Below are positions 17,221 through 25,747 of a stretch of DNA of 64,000 nt, one piece after another. The DNA lies in NCBI GenBank assembly GCA_947502835.1, contig CANNBJ010000001.1:124001-188000 (forward strand). The letters are read 5' to 3'. Positions within the stretch are counted from its first letter, which is position 1, and the number at the start of each line of letters is the position of its first letter. The translations under genes and the position numbers were made by a program. The stretch comes from Bdellovibrionales bacterium. Lineage in GTDB: Bacteria; Bdellovibrionota; UBA1018; CAIMNF01. The notes below the pieces were generated by a model, which searched no databases, had not been told where the DNA came from, and was given only the letters and a program-made list of their open reading frames with translations.

Positions 17221-18150
17221 ATGGAAGCGTCCGGCCGATACAAATGTTTCATGGGATCATTCCTTGTCATCGTCTCGGGCTTTGGTTTTGCCACGCTCGG
17301 GATTTTTGGAAAGCTCGCGTTTGCGGCCGGATTTTCGAGGAACTCCACCTTGTTTCTTCGCTTTCTTCTTGCGCTTCCCCTGATGGGGATTCTGGTTTTC
17401 CTTCGGCGAAACAGTCGTCCCGCCGCGAAAACGATTTTCATTTCCTTTTGCCTGGGTGCGATCGGAATCGGGGTCGAAGCCTCCCTGTTCTTTGTCACAC
17501 TCGAGCATTTCGGAGCCGCTTTGACGGGGATTTTCCTCTATCTTTACCCTGCATTTGTTGCGCTGATTTCCCACTTCCTGCTTCGGGAGCGGATGGGGTC
17601 CAGGGGGGCGCTCTGTGTGGGGGTGGCGTTGATGGGCAGCGTACTCACGGCAGGGGTGTTGGAGGATTCAGGAGCCGGAGTGGTGTCGCCGCTAGCGGAT
17701 CCGGCGGGGTTGGTCGCGGGAGTTCTCACAGGGGCTTGGTATGCGGTTTATGTGCTTGCAGGGAGTCGGGTCACGCGGAATGCCGATCCGCTTTGGGTCA
17801 GCAGTGTAGTGGTGGCAGGGGGGCTTTTTTCCTTCGCTGTTTTGGCTGGCGTGGAATCCTTGTCGTCCGGCGCGGCGTTGATTCCGGCGAGCGCTTTGGG
17901 AGAGAGTGCTCTTCGCTCCGGACTCACCATCACTGGACTTGCGGTCTTCTCCACAGTGCTTCCTTTTGCCACCTTGTATGCCGGCATGAAAAGGATCGGG
18001 GCGGTCAGGGCTTCGCTTCTCTCCACCCTCGAATTGGTCTTCACCATTCTTCTTGCATCCGTTTTTCTCGACGAGAATTTGACGCCAGGACAGTGGGTCG
18101 GTGCCACATTGATCCTACTTTCTGTTTTACTCACTCCCAAGCATGGTTGA
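17221..18150 (+). CDS. EamA-family (DMT superfamily) membrane transporter
   Basis: 309 residues from the ATG at 17221, which has GAGGGA upstream; longer in-frame starts would overlap the divergent methyltransferase gene. Ten hydrophobic helices form two EamA halves: FLVIVSGFGFATLGIFGKLAF opens the first, and VLTGAWYAVYVLAGSRV opens the second. The final pair, RASLLSTLELVFTILLASVFLDE and WVGATLILLSVLL, is typical. Substrate unknown. The PlsB-like gene follows 12 bases later, so they may be co-transcribed. Confidence 0.87.
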   Translation: MEASGRYKCFMGSFLVIVSGFGFATLGIFGKLAFAAGFSRNSTLFLRFLLALPLMGILVFLRRNSRPAAKTIFISFCLGAIGIGVEASLFFVTLEHFGAALTGIFLYLYPAFVALISHFLLRERMGSRGALCVGVALMGSVLTAGVLEDSGAGVVSPLADPAGLVAGVLTGAWYAVYVLAGSRVTRNADPLWVSSVVVAGGLFSFAVLAGVESLSSGAALIPASALGESALRSGLTITGLAVFSTVLPFATLYAGMKRIGAVRASLLSTLELVFTILLASVFLDENLTPGQWVGATLILLSVLLTPKHG

Positions 18151-18162
18151 GAATGGAGGAAT

Positions 18163-19881
18163 ATGATCATTGATCCTCGTACCGGATCCAATCCCGCCGT
18201 CCGTTTCGAGCACCATCCCGCAGTCCGGGGAGAGATTTATCGACTCGATGACCGCGAGTACCGGGAAGCCATCATTGAAGAAGTGGTACGCAGGACGATG
18301 GGGGATCTTTCCAAGGGTGATCCCCGGATGTTGATCGAGGAAACCCTCTACCAGGAGAGAATCCGCATCCGGAAGGTCCGCTCCAACTGGCTCAGTTCTC
18401 CCGACCTTGCCGCACGGAATTTGCGGGATCGAAAGTTCCTGCAAGAGATCCAATCCAGTGTGAGGGGAGCGGTCGGTCTTGAGGACAATCGTGATCTTGT
18501 CCGGAAATTCACAGAACACTTTGCGTCGGAGATTTGCGGGAATTTCGAGCCGAAGATGTATGATTTCGCAATCCGCATGGTGCCCTGGTTTTTCAGTTGG
18601 CTCCTGAATGCCGCGAGCCTGAAGAGATTTTCCCCTTTCGGAATGAGCGAGAGTCTCCAAAGCAGGTTGCGTGTCGTGGGCGAAGTGGAGCATCTCCAAA
18701 GACTGTCCCGCAAGGGAACGATCCTTCTGGTTCCCACCCATTTGAGCAACATCGACAGCGTGCTCATCGGTTATGTGATTCATCTGATGTCACTTCCTCC
18801 CTTTGCATACGGGGCGGGGTTGAACCTGTTCAGCAACCCGCTTCTCAGTTTTTCGATGTCCAGGCTCGGCGCGTACACCGTGGATCGTCAGAAATCGAGT
18901 CAGGTCTACAAGCATGCGCTCAAGAACTATTCCACAAGCATCCTGAAGCGGGGGATTCACAGCATTTTCTTTCCTGCGGGTGGACGGGTGAGGTCAGGCG
19001 CAATCGAAAGCCACTTGAAGCTCGGTTTGCTCGGGACGGCCCTGCAAGCCCAGCTTGAGCGGTATCAGGAGGGGCATCCGTCTCCCAACATTTACGTGGT
19101 TCCGATGGTCATGAATTATCCGTTTGTCTTCGAGGCATCCTCCCTCATCGAGGATTACCTTGAATCGGCGGGGAAGCACCGGTTCATGTCGAATGATGGC
19201 GGCGAGGCTGTCCCGTTCTTCAAGATCATGAGCTTTTTCTGGAAGCTGTTCTCCACCCGTTCGGAGATGTGGGTGCGGGTCGGAAAGCCTTTGGACGTCT
19301 TCGGGAATTTCGTGGATGAAAACGGGGTCTCGCTCGGGCCCAACGGAACGCGAATCGATCCCAAGCGGTTTTTCATGACCAAGGGTGAAATCTCGGCGGT
19401 GCCCCAGAGGGACCGCGAGTACACCGCACTGCTCGGGAGCCGGATCTCGGAGCGCTACCATGCAGAGAATGTCGTGCTCAGCTCGCATTTGGTCGCCTAT
19501 TCCTTGTTTGAAGCCCTCCGCAAGAGTTATCCGGGCCTCGATCTCTTCCGGTTTCTCAGGCTTTCCCGCGCCCAAAGGATGGTTCCTTCGGCCCGATTCT
19601 TCGAAGAGGCGGAGAGGTGTTTTCATCTTGTCCGGCAGGCTTCGGATCAAGGTCGGCTGTATTTGTCAAACACGCTTCACTGCGGGGATGTGAAGATCTG
19701 GGTGGAGGACGGTGTTCGCCAACTCGGCCTCTTCCACGATGCGAAGGTGGTCAAAAACGAGGACGGGGCATACTCTACGGAAGACATGAACTTGCTTTAT
19801 TACTACCGGAATCGATTGACCGGATACGGATTCGGATCGGATTTCGCGGGAGAAACGGATGAAAAAGGGTTTCTGGTCTAA
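18163..19881 (+). CDS. PlsB-like glycerol-phosphate acyltransferase
   Basis: 572 residues, shorter than the roughly 800 of E. coli PlsB. The acyltransferase core has block I as PTHLSNIDSVLIGYV (HX4D intact), block II as SMSRLGAYTVDR, block III as FFPAGGRVRSG and block IV as IYVVPMVMNYPFVFE. In PlsB and PlsC, block III normally carries a Glu (EGGRSR or EGTRSR); here that position is Ala. The gene overlaps gpsA by 23 bases. GpsA makes sn-glycerol-3-phosphate, so a first-acylation role in phospholipid synthesis is the natural reading. GGAGG precedes the ATG. Confidence 0.8.
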   Translation: MIIDPRTGSNPAVRFEHHPAVRGEIYRLDDREYREAIIEEVVRRTMGDLSKGDPRMLIEETLYQERIRIRKVRSNWLSSPDLAARNLRDRKFLQEIQSSVRGAVGLEDNRDLVRKFTEHFASEICGNFEPKMYDFAIRMVPWFFSWLLNAASLKRFSPFGMSESLQSRLRVVGEVEHLQRLSRKGTILLVPTHLSNIDSVLIGYVIHLMSLPPFAYGAGLNLFSNPLLSFSMSRLGAYTVDRQKSSQVYKHALKNYSTSILKRGIHSIFFPAGGRVRSGAIESHLKLGLLGTALQAQLERYQEGHPSPNIYVVPMVMNYPFVFEASSLIEDYLESAGKHRFMSNDGGEAVPFFKIMSFFWKLFSTRSEMWVRVGKPLDVFGNFVDENGVSLGPNGTRIDPKRFFMTKGEISAVPQRDREYTALLGSRISERYHAENVVLSSHLVAYSLFEALRKSYPGLDLFRFLRLSRAQRMVPSARFFEEAERCFHLVRQASDQGRLYLSNTLHCGDVKIWVEDGVRQLGLFHDAKVVKNEDGAYSTEDMNLLYYYRNRLTGYGFGSDFAGETDEKGFLV

Positions 19882-20881
19882 TTCGAAAGTTGCAGTGCTC
19901 GGAGGCGGAAGTTTCGGGACGGTTCTTGCGAATCTTGCGGCCCGGAATTGTTCCGAGGTGACCCTGTACGTGAGGGCGGAAGACCAGGCACGGGCCATGA
20001 ATTCCACCCGGATGAATCCGAATTATGTGAAGGATCTGATCCTAGATTCAAAGATCCGTGCCGTAAGCTCCTTTGAAAAGGTTTTTGAGCGGGATCAGGA
20101 TGTGGTGATTTTTGCACTGCCCTCGCATGCAACAAGGACACAGGCGAAGGTGGTTGCGCCGTATTTCAAGGGGAATGAAATCGTGCTTCACGCCACCAAG
20201 GGAATCGAGGAGCAAAGCCTGAAGAGGATTTCGCAGGTGCTTGAGGAGGAGATTCCCATTCTCCGGATCGGCGCCATCTCCGGTCCGAATCTTGCCGGGG
20301 AAATTGCAAAGAACGAACCCGCAGCCACGGTCGTTGCCTCGAAGTTCGATGACGTGCTGGAAGCCGGTGAGGAGATTTTCACAACCGAGCGCTTCCGGGT
20401 ATACACGACCCATGACATTGTGGGTGTGGAATGGGGCGGGACCTTGAAGAATATCTTTGCCATTGCCAGCGGAATCCTCGAAAGCAAGGGCCTCGGTTGG
20501 AACACGAAGTCCCTTCTCCTTTCGCGGGGGCTTGCAGAGATGGTGCGCTTTGGGGTTGCCATGGGGGCATCGCCCGAGACTTTTCTCGGACTCTCCGGGA
20601 TGGGAGACCTGATTGCGACCTGCAGCTCGAGTCAGTCGCGGAATTTCCGGGTGGGGTACCATCTTGCAAAGGGCGAGACCCTTGAGGATGTGATCGCCGA
20701 ACTCGGTCAGGTGGCCGAGGGCGTGCGCACCACAAAAATCGTATATGAGTTTGCAAGGTCGCGCGGTGTGGAAATGCCCATCACCGAATCGGTGTACCGG
20801 ATCCTTCAGGGGGAGTGGACCGCAGAACAAGGGGTGAGTCACCTGATGACCCGGCCCCAAGTGGAAGACAGGTGGGTTTGA
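19859..20881 (+). CDS. gpsA: NAD(P)-dependent glycerol-3-phosphate dehydrogenase
   Basis: 340 residues, normal length. GpsA reduces dihydroxyacetone phosphate to sn-glycerol-3-phosphate in the cytosol. The Rossmann motif VAVLGGGSFGTVLANLAARN is at the N-terminus, ISGPNLAGEIAKNEPAATVVAS is the family's central motif, and VEWGGTLKNIFAIASG carries the catalytic Lys. LGLSGMGDLIATCSSSQSRNFRVG and EGVRTTKIVYEFA complete the C-terminal domain. It overlaps the upstream acyltransferase gene, which would use its product. Confidence 0.96.
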   Translation: MKKGFWSNSKVAVLGGGSFGTVLANLAARNCSEVTLYVRAEDQARAMNSTRMNPNYVKDLILDSKIRAVSSFEKVFERDQDVVIFALPSHATRTQAKVVAPYFKGNEIVLHATKGIEEQSLKRISQVLEEEIPILRIGAISGPNLAGEIAKNEPAATVVASKFDDVLEAGEEIFTTERFRVYTTHDIVGVEWGGTLKNIFAIASGILESKGLGWNTKSLLLSRGLAEMVRFGVAMGASPETFLGLSGMGDLIATCSSSQSRNFRVGYHLAKGETLEDVIAELGQVAEGVRTTKIVYEFARSRGVEMPITESVYRILQGEWTAEQGVSHLMTRPQVEDRWV

Positions 20882-20882
20882 C

Positions 20883-21911
20883 ATGGAAAGCGTGAAAGAG
20901 CGTCTGCAGGATCTTCTGGGGTTCGAACCGCTGATCGTTCTTACCCTTCTTGGTGCGATTGCATACTTCATTTATCGAACCCTTCTGCGCAAGGTGAATC
21001 CCTCAAGACACCAGATGATTCGAAATCTGTTTGGCGAGCTTACCAGTTCCTACCTGATTTTCGCGGCCTTCTGGATCTTCCAGTTCTTGATTCAAAATCA
21101 GCTCCAGTTCCTCGAGCGGTTTTATTCCTATGTCGGAATGGCCGCTGCCGCGTTCGGTGCGCTCGTTCTCGTTCGGACCACGAAAATTCTCGTTTTCGAA
21201 TACCTTTTCTACAAGAGCATGACGGCCGGGGTTCCCGTGCTGCTGGTGAATCTTGTGACCCTGGTGTTTTCAATCTTTATCGCGGCATGGCTCTCCACAT
21301 CCGTATTCGGGATCCGCTGGGCACCGCTTCTTGCAACATCCGCATTAGTCTCCGTGGTGCTTGGTCTCGCCCTCCAGGACACGCTGGGGAATCTCTTTGC
21401 GGGAGTCGCGCTTCAATTTGACAAGCCATATGAGATCGGAGATTGGATCGAGGTCCACGGTTCAAATGGCGAGGTGTTTGTCGGGGAAGTTCACGAGATC
21501 ACGTGGCGTGCGACCATTCTGTTTGGTTTCTTTGACGAGGTGCTGACCCTTCCGAACCGGCTCGTGGCCCAATCAGATGTTTCGAATTATTCTGCACGGA
21601 AGAAGCCCATCCATCGGGGCTTGAACCTCACTCTTGATCCCGGTGCCGACGAAACCAAGGTGAAAGAGATTCTCCATCGGGTTCTCCGGGAGACGCCCGG
21701 AGTCCTCCAGGATCTTCCTCATCTGGTGATGCTTCGGGAGATCACCGAACGGGGAGCTCTGTATCGTCTGTTTTATCCGATCGTGCATTACAATCAGCAG
21801 TACATCATCGTGGATGACATCTTGATGAGGGCCCAGAGCGAGTTGAAAAAGGCAGGAATCCAGACTTCCCGACTGAGGGTGGAAGCTGTCGGGGTGGAAC
21901 CTGTAAAATAA
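20883..21911 (+). CDS. MscS-family mechanosensitive ion channel
   Basis: 342 residues beginning two bases after the gpsA stop. Four membrane helices are visible (ALTLLGAIAYFIYRTLL, SSYLIFAAFWIFQFLI, YVGMAAAAFGALVLV, VLLVNLVTLVFSIFIAAWL). The pore-lining helix and gate then follow: LLATSALVSVVLGLALQDTLGNLFAGVALQ. After it comes the MscS beta domain (YEIGDWIEVHGSNGEVFVGEVHEITWRATI) and a cytosolic alpha/beta domain. The channel releases solutes on hypo-osmotic shock. Operon position behind plsB-like and gpsA suggests joint expression with membrane lipid synthesis. Confidence 0.92.
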   Translation: MESVKERLQDLLGFEPLIVLTLLGAIAYFIYRTLLRKVNPSRHQMIRNLFGELTSSYLIFAAFWIFQFLIQNQLQFLERFYSYVGMAAAAFGALVLVRTTKILVFEYLFYKSMTAGVPVLLVNLVTLVFSIFIAAWLSTSVFGIRWAPLLATSALVSVVLGLALQDTLGNLFAGVALQFDKPYEIGDWIEVHGSNGEVFVGEVHEITWRATILFGFFDEVLTLPNRLVAQSDVSNYSARKKPIHRGLNLTLDPGADETKVKEILHRVLRETPGVLQDLPHLVMLREITERGALYRLFYPIVHYNQQYIIVDDILMRAQSELKKAGIQTSRLRVEAVGVEPVK

Positions 21912-22003
21912 ACTAAAATTGTTTAAACTTTGGACAGCGGGACTTCCTCAAGTCGGTTTTAGGGGTCTTTCGCGCACGGCATGCGTCTTGCTAAACGAAA
22001 ATC

Positions 22004-23155
22004 ATGGAATTTTCGTTTCTCCGGATGTTCGCCCCCTTGGCATTTCTGGCGCTTACGCCGCTTTCGGGTTTCGCCCAGGTGGATCCCCTGGCCACCTCCG
22101 AGGCCAAGGCCCTCTACCAGAAGCTCTTTCGGACCTCCCGCAACTTCAATGAAGGGAAGATCTTGTACGGCCACCAAAATGCCTTTCATGAGGGTCGGGG
22201 CTGGCGCCTTCAGGGCAATTCCGATTGGCATGGATCCCTGCCGGAGACCGATCTCCACAAATTCATCGGCAAGGATCCCGCTGTGGTCGGCTACGATTTT
22301 GCCGAGGTGGGAGACTGGAACGAGGACCTCGTCGTGAACCAAATGAGGGCGATCCACCAAAAAGGGGGGGTGGTCACCCTTTCATGGCACATTCCAAACT
22401 TCGACGCATCCGGTACGGATTCCGATGCCTGGAACACTTCAGGCGGCACTGTAAAGAAGATCCTTCGCGATCCCGGTTTTCGTGGATTGTTTGTGCGAAG
22501 GCTTGATCGATTGGTCCATTTTCTTGAGCGGGTGAGGGATGTACCCATCATCTTCCGGCCCTGGCATGAGCATAATTATTTCTGGTTTTGGTGGGGAAAT
22601 TCGCACTGCACTCCTGAGGAGTACAAAAGTCTCTGGAGGCTGACCTCTCGCCATCTCATGAAGAAGGGCATTCATCATCTTTTGTATGCATATTCTCCGA
22701 ATGACATCGGGGATGACTATTTCGAGCGATACCCGGGTGACCGGTTTGTCGATGTCCTGGGTGTCGACACGTATTTCAAGTCCATGCCGGAAAATCTCTA
22801 TTTCCTCGGTGTGAGCCCCCTTGATGAATGGAAAAATGATGTCGTGACCCTGCTTGGCTGGGCCGAGGAACGCGGAAAGATTCCCGCCATCACCGAGTTC
22901 GGGAATGAAGGAATCGTGTATTCCAGATTCTGGACCGACTACTTTTCCTGGCCCATGGAGCGGGATGGGCTTCGTCAATTTGCGAGCCGGAAAGGGATCC
23001 CTGCCCCCCGGTTGAAGCCCGCGTATTCACTTCTTTGGCGCAATGACCGGGACTCCCCGAAGCATTTCTACTCACCCTTCCCCGGGGCTCCCGAGAACGC
23101 GAACTTCAAGGAACTGCTGACAAAAGGAGTGCTTGGATTTCTCGGCGATCTTTGA
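22004..23155 (+). CDS. Secreted glycoside hydrolase family 26 beta-mannanase
   Basis: 383 residues with a signal peptide (FLRMFAPLAFLALTPLSGFAQ). GH26 enzymes cleave beta-1,4-mannan. The family motifs are present: GKILYGHQNAFHEGRGW near the start, VTLSWHIPNF, FRPWHEHNYFWFWWG with the acid/base Glu at residue 189, and PAITEFGNEG with the nucleophile Glu at residue 298. The absence of a carbohydrate-binding module and the length are normal for a single-domain enzyme. It stands alone between the MscS gene and a convergent greB, with a small hairpin (23157-23171) after its stop. It suggests use or remodelling of plant or algal mannan. Confidence 0.92.
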   Translation: MEFSFLRMFAPLAFLALTPLSGFAQVDPLATSEAKALYQKLFRTSRNFNEGKILYGHQNAFHEGRGWRLQGNSDWHGSLPETDLHKFIGKDPAVVGYDFAEVGDWNEDLVVNQMRAIHQKGGVVTLSWHIPNFDASGTDSDAWNTSGGTVKKILRDPGFRGLFVRRLDRLVHFLERVRDVPIIFRPWHEHNYFWFWWGNSHCTPEEYKSLWRLTSRHLMKKGIHHLLYAYSPNDIGDDYFERYPGDRFVDVLGVDTYFKSMPENLYFLGVSPLDEWKNDVVTLLGWAEERGKIPAITEFGNEGIVYSRFWTDYFSWPMERDGLRQFASRKGIPAPRLKPAYSLLWRNDRDSPKHFYSPFPGAPENANFKELLTKGVLGFLGDL

Positions 23156-23156
23156 T

Positions 23157-23171
23157 GGTGAATTCATCACC
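23157..23171. terminator. Small symmetric hairpin between convergent genes
   Basis: GGTGA-ATTCA-TCACC forms a five-base-pair stem immediately after the mannanase stop and just before the end of greB on the other strand. There is no T-run, so rho-independent termination is doubtful; its position between convergent genes is the only support. Confidence 0.35.
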
Positions 23172-23174
23172 TTG

Positions 23175-23744
23175 TCAGGAGATCTCCAAATATTCGATCT
23201 TCAGGATTTCAAGTTCTTCCTCGCCCTTGGGTGACTGGAACAGCGGAGTGTCGCCTGTGGTTTGATTGAGCAGAGCTTTTGCGAGGGGCGAAATCCATGA
23301 GATTTTCCCCGCGGCCGGATCTGTTTCATCGATCCCCACAATTCTCACCTTCTTGATTTGCTCATCTTCGTTTCGGAACGTGACGGTCGCACCGAACTGG
23401 ACCTTTGCGGACTTTACCGTGCAAGGATCGATCACTTCCGCGATTTCAAGACGCTTGGAAAGAAATCGGATCCGGCGATCGATTTCGCGGAGTTTTCGCT
23501 TTCCGTAGATGTAATCCGCATTTTCGGATCGATCTCCGTTGGAGGCGGCCCAAGCGACCACCTGGGTCAGGTCCGGGCGGGTTTTGTACAAGAGCTCGTG
23601 AAGCTCGTTCTTCAGGCGCTCATGCCCCTTTGGAGTGATGTAGTTCTTTCGATGGGGGAGTGCCGCGAGTCCTGCATCGGGCGCTGCTCCCGAATCCTCA
23701 TCCTCCTCGCCGCCATCTCTTTCTTTGGTAAACGCCTTGCTCAT
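23175..23744 (-). CDS. greB: GreA/GreB-type transcript cleavage factor
   Basis: 189 residues. An acidic, low-complexity N-terminal extension of about 30 residues (DGGEEDEDSGAAPD) precedes a complete Gre protein. The coiled-coil begins NYITPKGHERLKNELHELL, and the tip motif GDRSENADYIYGKRKLREIDRRIRFLSKRLE contains the two acidic residues that place Mg in the RNA polymerase active site. The C-terminal FKBP-like domain ends ISPLAKALLNQTTGDT. The YIYGKRKLREID pattern favours GreB over GreA. It rescues backtracked RNA polymerase. The acidic extension is unusual. Confidence 0.9.
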   Translation of the reverse strand: MSKAFTKERDGGEEDEDSGAAPDAGLAALPHRKNYITPKGHERLKNELHELLYKTRPDLTQVVAWAASNGDRSENADYIYGKRKLREIDRRIRFLSKRLEIAEVIDPCTVKSAKVQFGATVTFRNEDEQIKKVRIVGIDETDPAAGKISWISPLAKALLNQTTGDTPLFQSPKGEEELEILKIEYLEIS

Positions 23745-23788
23745 GTTTTTTCAGCATAGGGGCACGCTTCTCGCATTGGCAAGGGTGC

Positions 23789-24157
23789 ATGTGGAAAAGT
23801 GAGCACAAAAGAGCCATTGGGCTCCGGTACGAACGGAAGGCCGAAGAGTATTTACGCTCCAAGGGATACCGGATTCTCGGGAGAAATCTCCATTTCAAGG
23901 GCGGTGAAATCGACCTTGTGTGTGAAGGCGAGGGCGGGGAAGGTGGGATCCTGGTGTTTGTGGAAGTCCGGATGCGGGACCCGAGATCATTTTCAAGCCC
24001 GGAGGAAAGTCTCTGCGGCCGAAAAAAGAGTCGACTGCGCTTGGCCTGCAATTCATACCTTGCCCGCTACCGGGGGATGGCCCGGGAAATCAGAATTGAC
24101 CTGGTTTCGTTTGACGGAGAGGGCATTCACCACAGGTTGAACTTCATTTCATTCTGA
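23789..24157 (+). CDS. YraN/UPF0102-family endonuclease-like protein
   Basis: 122 residues, the usual length. The YraN family has a Holliday-junction-resolvase-like nuclease fold. Motifs seen: GLRYERKAEEYLRSKGYRILGRNLHFKGGEIDLVCEG with the conserved E-x-D, then LVFVEVRMRDPRSF with the E-V-K-like third motif, here EVR. The Lys of the usual EVK is replaced by Arg. The cellular role is unsettled in all species. Divergent from greB and convergent with the STAS gene. Confidence 0.85.
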   Translation: MWKSEHKRAIGLRYERKAEEYLRSKGYRILGRNLHFKGGEIDLVCEGEGGEGGILVFVEVRMRDPRSFSSPEESLCGRKKSRLRLACNSYLARYRGMAREIRIDLVSFDGEGIHHRLNFISF

Positions 24158-24181
24158 AGGTGCTGCTTCCGCGGATTCCGG

Positions 24182-24556
24182 TCACTGCTCGAGGATCGGC
24201 TTGCCGTTCTTTCGGGAAAGCGCCTCATCGTCGTAGAAGTCAAACTCGTTGGTTTCATCAAAGGCCTTCATGATTTTCTTGAACTCCGAGCGGACCCCGC
24301 AATACTTGGGTACGATATCGGACTGCTGATGAATCGCTTTCAGGCTTTGCACGAACTGGGTGATGCCGCTTGAGCCCACGAATTCAAGTTCCTTCAGGTT
24401 GAGGACGATTTTTTTCGCGCTCTGGTCGGTCCGGTTCTGGTTTTGCGAGACCGTGCGATTGATCAGGTTGCAGACTTCGTCCTGGGTTTCATAGTCCACT
24501 TTGCCGTCAAGCGAGATGATGATGGATTCATGGGTGTTCTTGATTCGTGCTTTCAT
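24182..24556 (-). CDS. STAS-domain protein, anti-sigma-antagonist-like
   Basis: 124 residues from the ATG at 24556, chosen because AAGGAG lies five bases upstream; a GTG two codons earlier is possible. The STAS core is visible: IIISLDGKVDYETQDEV, then KIVLNLKELEFVGSSGITQFVQSL, in which the Ser after VGS corresponds to the phosphorylatable residue of SpoIIAA-type antagonists. Such proteins take part in partner-switching control of sigma factors or other effectors. No cognate kinase or phosphatase gene is adjacent. The C-terminal 30 residues are an acidic tail beyond the usual domain. Confidence 0.85.
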   Translation of the reverse strand: MKARIKNTHESIIISLDGKVDYETQDEVCNLINRTVSQNQNRTDQSAKKIVLNLKELEFVGSSGITQFVQSLKAIHQQSDIVPKYCGVRSEFKKIMKAFDETNEFDFYDDEALSRKNGKPILEQ

Positions 24557-24588
24557 TTTCACTCCTTAAAAAGTAACCTTCCTACAGA

Positions 24589-25491
24589 ATGCCAAGGACT
24601 GAAACTCGAGACAATCGGCAGAATTTGCCCCGAATTTCAATGATTGCAACACCGATCGGAAACCTCTCCGACCTGAGTGCGCGCGCCATTGAGTCTCTTC
24701 GTGCCGTGGATGAAATCTGGTGTGAGGACACCCGGCATACCCAGGCACTCTTGTCAGCGCTCGGAATCAAGGGAAAGCTCCTGAGGCGTGTGGATCAACA
24801 CATCGCTTCAGACGAGCTCGGCGCCCTTCTGGAGGGGGTTAGGGCGCGCTCCTTGTGGGTCGGTGTTGTCACGGATGCCGGAACTCCCGGATTGAGCGAT
24901 CCGGGGGCTCGTCTGATGGAGCAGCTCGGGAAGTTTCCCGAAATCCAGTCCGAGCCGGTACCCGGGCCTTCCGCTCTCTCGGCGCTGGTCTCGATAGGGG
25001 GGTTCAGCGGAAGTTCTCTTTATTTTCATGGGTTTTTTCCGCGGGAGCGTAGTGAGGCGCTTGAATTGTTAACGAGCTTGAAAGATTCAGTCATCAGTCC
25101 GAACTGGGTCTTTTTTGAAAGCCCGCATCGGATTCGGGACGCATGGGGGGTGCTTGCCGAATGGTGTCGCGCCGCGGGAGAGGAGCCCGGCTTTGTCTTT
25201 GCAAAAGAGCTGACAAAGGTCCACGAAAGGGTGCTTCGAGGCCGGGGGGTCGACTTTCTGAAAGGGCTTCAGGAACAAGAGCTTGATGAGAGAGGCGAGT
25301 GGGCATTTGCCCTTTTATTTTCTAAAGAAAGTTTAAATAAAAAACAACCAGCCCCGGAGTGGGAACCTGCCTTGGAATGCCTCCTTCAGGCGGGGATTTC
25401 GCCGAAATCCGCCAGCCTGATTGTCATGGAGCGGTTCTCCATCGCGAAAAATTTGGCGTACAAGCGGGCTCTGGAATTGCAAAAAAAATAA
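24589..25491 (+). CDS. rsmI: 16S rRNA (cytidine-1402-2'-O)-methyltransferase
   Basis: 300 residues. RsmI methylates the ribose of C1402 in the ribosomal P site, using SAM. The tetrapyrrole-methylase fold is clear: ISMIATPIGNLSDLSARAIESLRAVDEIWCEDTRHTQ at the start, VGVVTDAGTPGLSDPGARLM for the SAM pocket, and VPGPSALSALVSIGGFSGSSLYFHGF. SPHRIRDAWGVL and FAKELTKVHERVLRG complete the family pattern. A short N-terminal extension (MPRTETRDNRQN) is present; an ATG at 24640 would remove it. No ribosome site decides between them. Confidence 0.93.
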   Translation: MPRTETRDNRQNLPRISMIATPIGNLSDLSARAIESLRAVDEIWCEDTRHTQALLSALGIKGKLLRRVDQHIASDELGALLEGVRARSLWVGVVTDAGTPGLSDPGARLMEQLGKFPEIQSEPVPGPSALSALVSIGGFSGSSLYFHGFFPRERSEALELLTSLKDSVISPNWVFFESPHRIRDAWGVLAEWCRAAGEEPGFVFAKELTKVHERVLRGRGVDFLKGLQEQELDERGEWAFALLFSKESLNKKQPAPEWEPALECLLQAGISPKSASLIVMERFSIAKNLAYKRALELQKK

Positions 25492-25508
25492 AATTCACCT
25501 CAAAGCTA

Positions 25509-25536
25509 TTGACCCCGAAACGAAGCCTTGTATCCT
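25509..25536 (+). promoter_or_regulatory. Sigma-70-type promoter for the 25.5-25.75 kb leader
   Basis: TTGACC at 25509-25514 and TATCCT at 25531-25536 are 16 bases apart, placing a transcription start near 25543. That leaves about 205 bases of untranslated leader before the HD-GYP gene at 25748. Confidence 0.55.
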
Positions 25537-25542
25537 GAATGA

Positions 25543-25747
25543 GTGTGGTTGTGGTTGAGTCCATGGATGGATTCGTAGCGGGAGAAAAAATCTCTGTTCG
25601 GGCGGCAAGGCCGCCGAAAAAAGCTCCACTGCCCCGGCAAGATCAGGATGACACCTTGCCGGGGCATTCTTTCACCCGCTCTTGAACTGCAATCGCCGGT
25701 TTTAATCCCGATTCCATCAGGACGATGGATGAAAGAGAGCAGATTGC
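25543..25747 (+). ncRNA. Structured leader or small RNA with GGA-loop hairpins
   Basis: The leader contains, in order: stem GAGTCCA/TGGATTC around loop TGGA (25557-25574); stem GGCGGC/GCCGCC (about 25600-25615); an 11-bp perfect stem beginning GCCCCGGCAAG (25631-25641 with 25655-25665) around a 13-base loop containing AGGA; and CCATC-AGGAC-GATGG (25714-25728), 20 bases before the ATG. Three loops thus present GGA. The third hairpin, followed by ATTCTTTC, could end a separate RNA of roughly 125 bases. CsrA/RsmA-type recognition is inferred, not shown. Confidence 0.5.

Noticed and set aside
25543-25747. Cyclic-di-GMP (GEMM) riboswitch ahead of the HD-GYP gene
   Set aside because: The conserved GEMM joining sequences and tetraloop-receptor pattern are not present; the region is a string of simple hairpins.
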